From contig NZ_PNEC01000003.1 of NCBI RefSeq assembly GCF_005886345.1, forward strand, positions 62,001-126,000: 64,000 nucleotides of DNA, in the 5' to 3' direction. Positions 18,380-26,476 of the stretch are shown in pieces; positions within the stretch are counted from its first letter, which is position 1, and every line of letters starts with the position of its first letter. The stretch is from Pseudoalteromonas phenolica. GTDB taxonomy: Bacteria > Pseudomonadota > Gammaproteobacteria > Enterobacterales > Alteromonadaceae. The notes below the pieces were generated by a model that ran no database searches, was not told where the DNA came from, and was given only the letters and a program-made list of their open reading frames with translations. Made by a program: the position numbers and the translations under genes.

Positions 18380-19405
18380 ATGACTAATTTTATTAAGAAA
18401 TTGAAAAACCTAGATGTCAGTTGTAACTCAACTATTGACTGTATTGATATGCATACTGGTGGAGAACCTTTAAGAATAATACAAAGTGGCTTTGCACCTT
18501 TAAAAGGTAAACGAATTGTAGATAAGCGTTTAGATTGTTTAAAACATCAAGACCATTTGCGAACTGCGGTAATGGGAGAGCCACGAGGTCACTCGGATAT
18601 GTATGGTGCACTTATTTGTGATCCTGAAAGAATCGAAAGTGAATTTGGCGTATTGTTTTTGCATAATGAGGGCTACAGTACAATGTGTGGTCATGCGATT
18701 ATCGCGCTGTCGACTTTGGCTGCAAAAATGGGTCATTTTAAAGAGAAAGACGATCTAAAAATTGACTCTCCAGCAGGGCAGGTAACTGCCTACTATAAAA
18801 ATGGGCAGGCGTATTTTGATAATGTCGCCAGTTTTGTAGTGAAACTCGATCATCAAATTAATCATCCTGCTCTCGGTTCTTTTACAGCTGATGTTGCTTT
18901 TGGTGGCGCTTATTATGCATACGTAGATGCAGACAAGCTTGATATCTCGTTGTCCAAAGCAAATGCCGCTAAATTATCTGAACTTGGAGAAGAAATTAAA
19001 GCGTTAGTTAACGACTCTTTAGCGTTTTCACACCCAGAAGACGAAAGTTTGAGTTTTTTATATGGTGTGATTTTTTACTCGTCGTCTCAAATTAAAGACA
19101 AAGAAAGCCATAGTAAACACGTGTGTATATTTGCTGATGGTGAGCTTGATAGAAGCCCAACAGGAACTGGGGTAAGTGCAAGAGCCGCAATACTTCATGC
19201 TAGAGAGCAAATAAAAGTAGGTGACAAAGTTACTATTGAAAGTATCGTAGATAGTAGTTTTGATATAACAATCCAAAAAGAATCACAATTTCATGGTTAC
19301 AACGCCGTAATACCACGAGTATTTGGCACTGCATATATCACCGCATTTTCTAACTTCGTTTTAGAAGACTCAGATCCATTCAAACATGGCTTTTTCCTAA
19401 AATAG
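18380..19405 (+). CDS. Proline racemase family enzyme, probable trans-3-hydroxy-L-proline dehydratase
   Basis: The 341-residue protein is a full-length proline racemase superfamily member: MHTGGEPLRI at the N-terminus, the first catalytic cysteine in MCGHA (C103), and the second catalytic position in DRSPTGTGVSAR. There T261 replaces the cysteine found in racemases and 4-hydroxyproline epimerases. Cys/Thr is the known signature of trans-3-hydroxy-L-proline dehydratases, which remove water to give pyrroline-2-carboxylate. A reductase of the ornithine cyclodeaminase family then makes proline, and such a gene lies at 3740. There is no signal peptide. GAGG precedes the ATG. It may be transcribed with the receptor by read-through, or from its own promoter. 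Confidence 0.88.
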   Translation: MTNFIKKLKNLDVSCNSTIDCIDMHTGGEPLRIIQSGFAPLKGKRIVDKRLDCLKHQDHLRTAVMGEPRGHSDMYGALICDPERIESEFGVLFLHNEGYSTMCGHAIIALSTLAAKMGHFKEKDDLKIDSPAGQVTAYYKNGQAYFDNVASFVVKLDHQINHPALGSFTADVAFGGAYYAYVDADKLDISLSKANAAKLSELGEEIKALVNDSLAFSHPEDESLSFLYGVIFYSSSQIKDKESHSKHVCIFADGELDRSPTGTGVSARAAILHAREQIKVGDKVTIESIVDSSFDITIQKESQFHGYNAVIPRVFGTAYITAFSNFVLEDSDPFKHGFFLK

Positions 19406-19439
19406 CCCGCTTTATAAACCAGAACGAAAATTAAACTTG

Positions 19440-19477
19440 AATATATGGAAAATCAAATATATGATTTTCCATATATT
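19440..19477. promoter_or_regulatory. Long AT-rich inverted repeat before gapdh-arsJ
   Basis: Two perfect 16-base arms (19440-19455 and 19462-19477) surround a six-base loop AATATA. They contain ATATGGAAAATCA and its complement. The repeat lies 35-75 bases after the dehydratase stop and about 95 before the gapdh ATG. Only a short T run follows, so it could be a weak terminator for the upstream gene, an operator for the arsenate genes, or both. Confidence 0.55.
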
Positions 19478-19572
19478 TTGAGGTTAACAGTTTTTTCTTC
19501 AAAACTAGGAATCACATTTTCAAGAAAGTTGACCATAATCGATGTGTCTTCGTTTAATTTCTGGGAGTAAAC

Positions 19573-20583
19573 ATGAGTATAAAAGTTGGAATAAATGGCT
19601 TTGGCCGTATGGGTCGCCTAACTATGCGTGCCTTATATGATACTGCTGGTATTGAGATCATTCAGATCAATGACCCAGCAGGCAATGCAGAAACACTAGC
19701 ACACCTGATGAATTTTGACTCGGTACATGGTCGCTGGAACCATGAAGTGGATTTTGCAGGCGATACTATGCAAATCAATGGTCATACTATTTTAGTTACT
19801 CAGAATAAAGCGATTGAAGCGTCAGATTGGTCAAACTGTGATTTGGTGATTGAAGCCTCAGGTGTGATGAAAACTAAAGCCAAACTACAAGCTTATTTTG
19901 ATCAAGGTGTGAAACAGGTAGTCGTGACTGCACCAGTAAAAGAAGAGGGTGTATTAAACGTAGTTTATGGCATCAACCATGATTTATTTGATGTTGAAAA
20001 GCACAATATAGTGACCGCAGCATCGTGTACAACGAACTGTTTAGCGCCACCTATTAAAGTATTACAAGATAAAATAGGTATTGTGCACGGTTCAATGACC
20101 ACAATTCACGATATAACCAATACTCAAACTATCCTTGATGCACCGCACAAAGACCTTCGTCGTGCAAGAGCATGTGGTATGAGTTTGATCCCAACCACAA
20201 CGGGGTCAGCTACTGCAATTACACATATTTTTCCTGAATTGAAAGGTAAACTAAACGGCCATGCTGTTCGCGTACCGCTGGCGAATGCATCAATCACAGA
20301 TTGTGTATTTGAAGTAAGCCGTGCGACCACTGCTGAAGAAATCAATGATTGGATGAAAGAAGCGGCAGAAGGAGAGCTAAAAGACATTCTAGGTTTTGAA
20401 ACTCGTCCACTTGTGTCAATTGATTATAAGACAGATCCAAGAAGCAGTGTTGTTGATGCCCAATCAACCATGGTCGTAAATGGTACGCAAGTAAAAATGT
20501 ATCTGTGGTACGACAATGAATGGGGTTATGCAAATAGAACTGCAGATCTAGTTCGTTATGTTATTGATCAAAAGTGGGGATAA
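19573..20583 (+). CDS. gapdh: ArsJ-associated glyceraldehyde-3-phosphate dehydrogenase
   Basis: The 336-residue type I GAPDH has the NAD fold ([11 protein letters not shown]), the catalytic cysteine in ASCTTNC (C152), the partner histidine in [11 protein letters not shown] (H179) and DNEWGYANR. It lies six bases before arsJ. In such pairs the enzyme uses arsenate in place of phosphate to make 1-arseno-3-phosphoglycerate, which ArsJ exports. It falls apart outside the cell, giving net arsenate efflux. The sequence diverges from housekeeping GapA (for example [12 protein letters not shown] and [13 protein letters not shown] stretches), and the linkage decides the call. GGGAG precedes the ATG. 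Confidence 0.92.
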   Translation: MSIKVGINGFGRMGRLTMRALYDTAGIEIIQINDPAGNAETLAHLMNFDSVHGRWNHEVDFAGDTMQINGHTILVTQNKAIEASDWSNCDLVIEASGVMKTKAKLQAYFDQGVKQVVVTAPVKEEGVLNVVYGINHDLFDVEKHNIVTAASCTTNCLAPPIKVLQDKIGIVHGSMTTIHDITNTQTILDAPHKDLRRARACGMSLIPTTTGSATAITHIFPELKGKLNGHAVRVPLANASITDCVFEVSRATTAEEINDWMKEAAEGELKDILGFETRPLVSIDYKTDPRSSVVDAQSTMVVNGTQVKMYLWYDNEWGYANRTADLVRYVIDQKWG

Positions 20584-20588
20584 TCTAA

Positions 20589-21782
20589 ATGTTGTCCAAA
20601 CTCTCGGATGACATAAAACAATATTTACTCATCACCAGTAATTATTGGGCGTTCACATTGACAGATGGAGCGATCAGAATGCTGGTGGTGTTGTATTTCC
20701 ACCAACTTGGCTACAGCGCACTTGAAGTCGCCATGTTGTTTTTGTTTTATGAATTCTTTGGTGTTGTTACTAACCTAGTGGGTGGCTGGCTAGGTGCTCG
20801 ACTTGGTTTGAACAAAACCATGAATCTGGGTTTGTCCATTCAAATTTTTGCACTGGTCATGCTTGCTATTAACCCTGAGTGGTTGAGTGTTGTTTATGTC
20901 ATGTGCGCGCAGGCATTATCTGGCATTGCAAAAGATCTCAATAAAATGAGTGCTAAAAGTGCCATAAAAAAACTGGTGCCTGAAGACGCTGATGGTGTTT
21001 TGTACAAGTGGGTGGCTATTTTAACTGGCTCTAAAAATGCGCTAAAAGGTGTCGGCTTCTTTTTAGGTGGTTTGCTGCTGACCTTGTTTGGGTTTCAAGG
21101 CGCTTTATGGTTAATGGCTGGTATGTTGATGTTAGTCTGGTTATTAAGTCTGTGGCGTTTGAAAACAGATTTAGGTAAGAAAAAAGCAAAACCTAAATTC
21201 ACTGAAATGTTTTCAAAAAGCCCGCAAATCAATCGGCTTTCAGCTGCGAGATTATTTTTATTTGCAGCCAGAGACGTATGGTTTGTGGTTGCATTGCCGG
21301 TTTATTTTGTCAGTGAATTGGGCTGGCAAAGTAGTACTGTAGGCACGTTTATGGCTGTGTGGGTCATTCTATATGGCTTAGTACAGGCAAACGCGCCCAA
21401 AGTTACTGGCCAAAATATGGCGTTAAGCCAAAGTAAGCAATCAGCAGCGTCATGGGTAACAACTCTTGCGATAATTCCGGCAATGATAGTATTAGGTTTA
21501 GATTCAAGTTTCTCACCAGAGCTTATCCTTGTTGGTGGTTTGCTAATTTTTGGTGCTGTATTTGCCATTAACTCATCGTTACACAGCTATCTTATTGTGA
21601 GGTGTGCAGACAGTGACGGCGTATCAATGGATGTGGGTTTTTATTATATGGCCAACGCAGCAGGGCGCTTAACCGGTACTGTATTGTCTGGTGTTATGTA
21701 TCAATATTATGGCTTAAGCGCCTGCTTATTGGTTTCGTCAGTTATGTTAGGCATTGCCATAGTGTTAACTAAACGACTTTAA
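20589..21782 (+). CDS. arsJ: Organoarsenical efflux MFS transporter ArsJ
   Basis: The 397-residue protein has about 11-12 membrane helices and the ArsJ pattern: YLLITSNYWAFTLTDGAIRMLVVLYFHQLGYS at its start (quoted in part), a GIAKDLNKMSAKSAIK loop and AARDVWFVVALPVYF. It belongs to the major facilitator superfamily and exports 1-arseno-3-phosphoglycerate made by the neighbouring GAPDH. Together they give arsenate resistance without an arsenate reductase. No arsR, arsC or acr3 gene is adjacent, so the usual repressor would have to act in trans, if at all. A terminator follows. Confidence 0.95.
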   Translation: MLSKLSDDIKQYLLITSNYWAFTLTDGAIRMLVVLYFHQLGYSALEVAMLFLFYEFFGVVTNLVGGWLGARLGLNKTMNLGLSIQIFALVMLAINPEWLSVVYVMCAQALSGIAKDLNKMSAKSAIKKLVPEDADGVLYKWVAILTGSKNALKGVGFFLGGLLLTLFGFQGALWLMAGMLMLVWLLSLWRLKTDLGKKKAKPKFTEMFSKSPQINRLSAARLFLFAARDVWFVVALPVYFVSELGWQSSTVGTFMAVWVILYGLVQANAPKVTGQNMALSQSKQSAASWVTTLAIIPAMIVLGLDSSFSPELILVGGLLIFGAVFAINSSLHSYLIVRCADSDGVSMDVGFYYMANAAGRLTGTVLSGVMYQYYGLSACLLVSSVMLGIAIVLTKRL

Positions 21783-21793
21783 TCTCTTTTTCT

Positions 21794-21822
21794 AAAACCC
21801 AGAAACTTAGATTCTGGGTTTT
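21794..21822 (+). terminator. Terminator after arsJ
   Basis: AAAACCCAGAA (21794-21804) pairs with TTCTGGGTTTT (21812-21822) around a seven-base loop. The T-rich right arm fits a factor-independent terminator. Confidence 0.8.
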
Positions 21823-21872
21823 ACTTCCACTTTTATCCATAATTATCAAATACAGTTAATGTAGGTTTGATA

Positions 21873-22643
21873 ATGATTGGTGTCACGTTGAAACAGTTTA
21901 AATACATCTTTTTTGTTCTCTTACTATCCTTATTTTCAAATTTTAATGCTTTAGCAAAGCAATTAACTTTGTCTGTAGGAGAGTGGCCGCCTTATGTGGG
22001 GAGCGATCTACTGAATAACGGTGCCATTGCAGAAGTAATAGCTGAGGCATTTGCAGATATAGGGTATCAAGTGTCTTTTGAATTTTACCCGTGGGCGAGA
22101 GCGATGGAGCAAGCGCAACTCGGAAGAGTTGATGGTACCGGCTTATGGCTTAAAACTGACTCTAGAGAAAGTGAATTCTATTTTTCTGAGCCAGTATTAG
22201 AAGAAAAGCATGTATTTTTTTACAACAGAACAGATAAGCCGATACTAGATAGCTTTGAAGCATTAAAGTCATATAGTTATGTTGGCCATGAAGATTTCTG
22301 TTATGGCATAGATCTAGATAACATTATTCGAGCGAAACAAATCAACATGCACAGAGTGTCTAATGATGAACAAGCATTTGGCATGTTATTAAAAAACAGA
22401 GTATCGATTTACCTTCAGGAGATGGCGGTGGGGTATTATCTGTTACGTCAGCATTTTTCAGAGCAAGACATGAATAAAATAGCTCATATTGAACAGCCGT
22501 TCATGCGCAAAAACAGCCACATCATCTTATCGAAAGTAGATAAGAATAATTCTGAAATTCTGAAGATGTTTGATGAAGCTTTACATAGAATGAAACAATC
22601 AGGTCGTTATGATCAACTTTTAGCAAAAGTGATTAAATTTTAA
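21873..22643 (+). CDS. Periplasmic solute-binding protein, family 3 (amino-acid type)
   Basis: The start at 21873 follows TAGG at good spacing. The product is 256 residues. A signal peptide (hydrophobic to about residue 28, ending NALAK) is followed by a family 3 binding fold: LTLSVGEWPPYV, FEFYPWARAMEQAQLGRVDGTG and a C-terminal MKQSGRYDQLLAKVI. No permease or ATPase gene is adjacent. Stand-alone proteins of this type are frequent in Alteromonadales and may act as orphan receptors or in amino-acid sensing rather than in classical ABC uptake. Ligand unknown. Confidence 0.85.
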   Translation: MIGVTLKQFKYIFFVLLLSLFSNFNALAKQLTLSVGEWPPYVGSDLLNNGAIAEVIAEAFADIGYQVSFEFYPWARAMEQAQLGRVDGTGLWLKTDSRESEFYFSEPVLEEKHVFFYNRTDKPILDSFEALKSYSYVGHEDFCYGIDLDNIIRAKQINMHRVSNDEQAFGMLLKNRVSIYLQEMAVGYYLLRQHFSEQDMNKIAHIEQPFMRKNSHIILSKVDKNNSEILKMFDEALHRMKQSGRYDQLLAKVIKF

Positions 22644-22646
22644 ATC

Positions 22647-22671
22647 TGAGCTGTGTTTAATACACAGCTCA
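22647..22671. terminator. Hairpin between convergent genes
   Basis: TGAGCTGTGT (22647-22656) and ACACAGCTCA (22662-22671) form a ten-base-pair stem with loop TTAAT, in the gap between convergent genes. There is no long T run on either side, so termination is likely but not certain. Confidence 0.5.
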
Positions 22672-22680
22672 TAGAAGGTT

Positions 22681-23202
22681 CTAAATCAAAGCAGTGATAG
22701 TTTTGATTTGATCATCAAGTTTTGAGTTAGTTAACTGACCAGTTTCTAAATCGAAATTATCATAGAAGCTCGGCACAGAAAGTGAGCCTTTTACATCCAT
22801 CGCAAAAAACTGAGATGAACCAACTGCAGAAGCGAGTACGCTTTGCGCACCACCAGGACCCGGTGAAGTCGCTAACAAAATAACTGGTTTACCTTGATAC
22901 ACTTTCATATCAATTCTAGATGTCCAATCAAAAATGTTTTTGTAAGCAGCCGTATAAGAGCCATTGTGCTCAGCAAATGAAATAACAACAGCATCTGCTT
23001 CGCCGATTTTTTTGAAGAAAGTTTGAGCTTGTTCTGGAATACCTGATTCATTTTCACGATCTGAGCTGTAGATTGGCATTTCAAAATCGTTTAAATCTAA
23101 TAATTCAACGTCTGCGTTTTCAATTTGGTTTGCCGTGTACTGAGCCAACTGTTTGTTTATTGATTGACGGCTGCTACTTGCTGCAAATGCTAATACTTTC
23201 AT
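22681..23202 (-). CDS. NADPH-dependent FMN reductase family protein
   Basis: The 173-residue flavodoxin-like protein begins MKVLAFAASSSRQSINKQLA, the FMN phosphate-binding loop of the family, and has FAEHNGSYTAAYKNIFDW and LLATSPGPGGAQSVL, both conserved in chromate/quinone/azo-type NAD(P)H:FMN reductases. It is a cytoplasmic flavoenzyme whose physiological acceptor is unknown. GAGGAAT precedes the ATG. It diverges from a LysR gene 125 bases away, which is likely to control it. Confidence 0.92.
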   Translation of the reverse strand: MKVLAFAASSSRQSINKQLAQYTANQIENADVELLDLNDFEMPIYSSDRENESGIPEQAQTFFKKIGEADAVVISFAEHNGSYTAAYKNIFDWTSRIDMKVYQGKPVILLATSPGPGGAQSVLASAVGSSQFFAMDVKGSLSVPSFYDNFDLETGQLTNSKLDDQIKTITALI

Positions 23203-23327
23203 AATTTATTCCTCATTAATTAAGTGATGAGTCTTCAATTCATTGCTCGACTCGATGAAACTTAGTCTATATTATCTTTATCTAGTTATTAATCCCTCGA
23301 TTGGGTTTTCACTATTTCCATATGACT

Positions 23328-24218
23328 ATGAATAAGCTGTTTGAGGGTATAGAAGTTTTTGTTGAAGTGGTTAAGAGAGGCAGCTTTGCAAGTGCAGCGC
23401 AACAACTAGACCATTCTAACTCTCATATTTCTAAAGAAATGAATAAGCTTGAAGCAAGGCTAGGTGTGAGATTGTTAAATAGAACAACACGCTCTTTAGC
23501 GCTCACGCCAGAAGGTGAGGCTTATTACCAGCAATGCATACAACTAATAAGTGATGCACAAGATGCCTTTAACCTTGTCACACAAGGAGACGATACGCCA
23601 AAAGGCAACTTAAAGTTAAGTTGTCCTATAGGGCTGTATCGTTCCCATATCCAGTCTATTTTGGTGAAGTTTTTAAAGCTTTATCCAAACGTGACGCTTG
23701 ACTTAGATTTGAGTGATAAACGGGTCGATTTGGTTGCAGATGGTTTTGATCTTGTGATCCGAGCAACGCCAGCATTAGATGAATCTAGTCTCATCTGTAA
23801 AAAGGTTTATGCCTGTCCAACCTATGTTGTTGCATCAAAATCTTATATTGAAAAATATGGTCAACCCTATCATCCCAAAGAGCTAAATAACCACCACTGT
23901 ATAGGCTACAGCAACCACAAGAACCCAGGCAAATGGACATTTACGCCAGTTGATGGCGAGCAATTTACCGTTGATGTAAAACTCAAAGCACTTTGTAATA
24001 ATGGAGAAGCTGAAACCGCGCTGGTCGAGGCAGGTATAGGGATCACGCGTTTACCTGAGTTTTATCTATCGGGTGGTATTGCGTCTGGCAACTTACAGAT
24101 CCTTTTCGAAGAATATCAACAACCAACAGTGAATGTTTACGCGGTTTACCCAAGTAGAAAGCACCTGTCTTCTAAAGTCAGGCGCTTTATTGATATGTTG
24201 AGTAATGAGCTTAAGTAA
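23328..24218 (+). CDS. LysR family transcriptional regulator
   Basis: I favour the ATG at 23328 (MNKLFEGIEVFVEVV), as LysR proteins of this group start there. An ATG six bases earlier is also possible, and neither has a strong ribosome site. The product has a winged helix-turn-helix (about 4-62: GSFASAAQQLDHSNSHISKEMNKLEARLG) and a LysR substrate domain of the usual length. It faces the flavin reductase gene at 22681, the typical arrangement in which the regulator activates its divergent neighbour. Inducer unknown. Confidence 0.92.
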   Translation: MNKLFEGIEVFVEVVKRGSFASAAQQLDHSNSHISKEMNKLEARLGVRLLNRTTRSLALTPEGEAYYQQCIQLISDAQDAFNLVTQGDDTPKGNLKLSCPIGLYRSHIQSILVKFLKLYPNVTLDLDLSDKRVDLVADGFDLVIRATPALDESSLICKKVYACPTYVVASKSYIEKYGQPYHPKELNNHHCIGYSNHKNPGKWTFTPVDGEQFTVDVKLKALCNNGEAETALVEAGIGITRLPEFYLSGGIASGNLQILFEEYQQPTVNVYAVYPSRKHLSSKVRRFIDMLSNELK

Positions 24219-24246
24219 TGTTTTAGACCTTTGTTTAAGACTGATG

Positions 24247-24897
24247 TTAGAAATTAACGCCAACAAAAATTGCGAAGTTGCTTACATCATAGTCTAAATT
24301 TACCTTTTCTGTATATTGACCCTCTTTTTCTGTTTTGTCCGATGCCATATTAGTAATAGAGTATTCTAAACCAAGATAGATATTTTCAGACGCTAAGTAT
24401 TTAAGCCCGAAACCATAGTAAAGGTCATTGCCATCTTCGCTATCTTCTTCAACAACACCAGGATAATAACTATCTGTACTTCTTGCTTTTAAATCCCACG
24501 CAGCAATACCTAGTCGGCCATTGATAAACAAATTATCGTTGATTGGCCATTGAGCATTTACCCCCAGTGTGGTTGATGAACTTTTGATTTTATCGTTAAT
24601 GGTGTCATTAAATTCGTCAACATAGGTATGATCAGTTTCGCCGAATTGATTGTGACCAATTTCAACACTAAAGCTGTTAGTAAATTGATAGCCTAGTCTT
24701 ACGCCAAAAGAGGTTGTGTTTTGACTCGGTTGCTTATAATACTCTTTACCAGAATCATAAGGGCTTGAATATTCGAAACTTGATTCGAATTCTTGTTTTG
24801 CTTTACCAAGAAGAATGTCTGTGTAAATGTTATTATTTGCAAAAACTGATGGTGATAAAAAAAGAGCAGAAGTAAGAGCTATAACTGTTTTACGCAT
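24247..24897 (-). CDS. Outer membrane beta-barrel protein
   Basis: The 216-residue protein has a signal peptide (MRKTVIALTSALFLSPSVFA) and alternating hydrophobic strands such as TSFGVRLGYQFTNSFSVEIGH and NIYLGLEYSITNMAS, ending NFAIFVGVNF with a terminal phenylalanine. This is the outer-membrane protein beta-barrel (OmpA-like porin) fold with about eight strands. AAGGA precedes the ATG. Function unknown: adhesion, small-solute passage or a structural role are all possible. Confidence 0.85.
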   Translation of the reverse strand: MRKTVIALTSALFLSPSVFANNNIYTDILLGKAKQEFESSFEYSSPYDSGKEYYKQPSQNTTSFGVRLGYQFTNSFSVEIGHNQFGETDHTYVDEFNDTINDKIKSSSTTLGVNAQWPINDNLFINGRLGIAAWDLKARSTDSYYPGVVEEDSEDGNDLYYGFGLKYLASENIYLGLEYSITNMASDKTEKEGQYTEKVNLDYDVSNFAIFVGVNF

Positions 24898-24999
24898 TGT
24901 AGTCCTTTTTATGTTTAATTCTTATGTTAAAGGTTGGTCCCAATAAGGGTGCGGGAATTATAGTTAAAATTAATAAAATGTACACCGAAAATGATGAGA

Positions 25000-26334
25000 C
25001 TAAAGCGAGCTTACCCTTTCTAATGCGTGTTTAGCGCGAGTTGATTCTGGGTTGAGATCAACATTTAGCTTTAACAATGCAATAGCAGCTTGTTGTTCGT
25101 TAGCATCAACAAGCTCATATGCAAATCTGATTAATTGACGCTCACTAAAACCTTCGTCGTGCGCTATCAATGTTTCATACCAAGCGATTGATGCAGAAGT
25201 TCCTTGCTCTATGATCATTTTATAGAGTTTTTGTGAAAGCCTTAATTCAGGCTGTTCATACGCTTTGTCATAGATAATACTCAGTACTTTTTCGGTGATT
25301 GGTGTCATTGGCGCACCGCCCGTATTATCAAGCAATACAACTAAAATGTCGTCTTCTAACACACGACTGATATTGGCATTAAAACCAGGGATCATACCAC
25401 CATGATGTACTCGAGTGAGTGGTTTACCAAATCGCGTTTCTGGGTAGTTGTCGACCAACCAACCCGCTGCATAGTTTCTATGCTCAGTGACTTGATATAA
25501 TACCTCTGTAAACGGTTTAGATAAGATTTTGTATTCGGCTAAACCTCGATCCCATCGATACAAATCAATGGCCGTTGAATACATACTGCCAGCAGAAAAG
25601 GGCACTGACATGTCTATAAAACTTGGGTGTTCTAAACGATTTAATAGTCGTTTATAACCAGTTACTCGATTGTTTAGGATAGAATGTTGTTGGTTAAACC
25701 CAGAGTTATTCATATTGAGCGGCTTAAGGATTTGCTGTGTTAAAACTTCGCTGTAAGGTTTACCCGTTACGTGTTCGATGACTTTACCCAAAATGGTATA
25801 ACCCGCATTGCTATATCTGAATTGGGTGCCAGGCTCGAAGTTTAAATCCTCGCTACAAAACTTTGAGATAAACTCATCAAGCGTGTAAGGGTTTCTTGCT
25901 TCAACAGCTTTGTAACCATCCAGATGAAAGAAATTGCCAAGGCCCGATGTGTGATTTAGTAACTGTCTAATTGTAATTTTCGAGCCAGTATCTGCTCTGT
26001 AGCTTGGATAGTATTCGATTAACTTTTCATCCAGCTTTAGCTTTTTTTGTTCAACAAGTTGCAGTATCAACATGGCTGTAAATTGTTTAGTAATCGAGGC
26101 AATTTTGAATTTGCCTTCGATAGTATGATTAATGTCCCATTCAAAGTTGGCTTTACCATAACCTTTCTTAAAGAGCACTTTCCCTTTATGACTGATTAAC
26201 GCTACGCCATTAAATTGCGCTAGTTGGTGATATCGAGTCAGTAGCTTATCAATTTCTGAAACCTTATTTTCACTTGCAACGCTTAAAAATGAAGTAATAA
26301 ATATAAGTAAAAAAAGAACCTTTATACGCATCAT
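25000..26334 (-). CDS. Secreted serine hydrolase, class C beta-lactamase fold
   Basis: The 444-residue protein has a signal peptide (to about residue 21), then a beta-lactamase/transpeptidase-like domain with SxxK as S80-I-T-K83, the YSN motif (Y174-S-N176) and HHGG in place of KTG. A C-terminal tail of about 100 residues (from QPELRLSQ) looks helical and TPR-like. Relatives are esterases, D-aminopeptidases and peptidoglycan-acting enzymes more often than true lactamases. It is divergent from a membrane-bound winged-helix regulator 140 bases away. The same gene arrangement occurs at 48546/50139. Confidence 0.9.
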   Translation of the reverse strand: MMRIKVLFLLIFITSFLSVASENKVSEIDKLLTRYHQLAQFNGVALISHKGKVLFKKGYGKANFEWDINHTIEGKFKIASITKQFTAMLILQLVEQKKLKLDEKLIEYYPSYRADTGSKITIRQLLNHTSGLGNFFHLDGYKAVEARNPYTLDEFISKFCSEDLNFEPGTQFRYSNAGYTILGKVIEHVTGKPYSEVLTQQILKPLNMNNSGFNQQHSILNNRVTGYKRLLNRLEHPSFIDMSVPFSAGSMYSTAIDLYRWDRGLAEYKILSKPFTEVLYQVTEHRNYAAGWLVDNYPETRFGKPLTRVHHGGMIPGFNANISRVLEDDILVVLLDNTGGAPMTPITEKVLSIIYDKAYEQPELRLSQKLYKMIIEQGTSASIAWYETLIAHDEGFSERQLIRFAYELVDANEQQAAIALLKLNVDLNPESTRAKHALERVSSL

Positions 26335-26476
26335 GCTTTTCCATAAATTAATAACGCATTTAATCTAACGACTTCTAAACAAATTGAAGAGTGAATTAAA
26401 GTGAGTTAGGGTGACGCATAGTGACAAGGTAACTTATCTAATAATAAGAATAAGTTAAGTATATTTAAGGAATGGG

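Noticed and set aside
19573..20583. Housekeeping GapA
   Set aside because: Its stop is six bases from arsJ and the sequence fits the ArsJ-linked branch, so the arsenate role is preferred.
25000..26334. True beta-lactamase resistance gene
   Set aside because: The class C fold is clear, but KTG is replaced by HHGG and the long C-terminal tail is unlike AmpC. Relatives are mostly esterases or peptidases. The same applies to 48546-49985.
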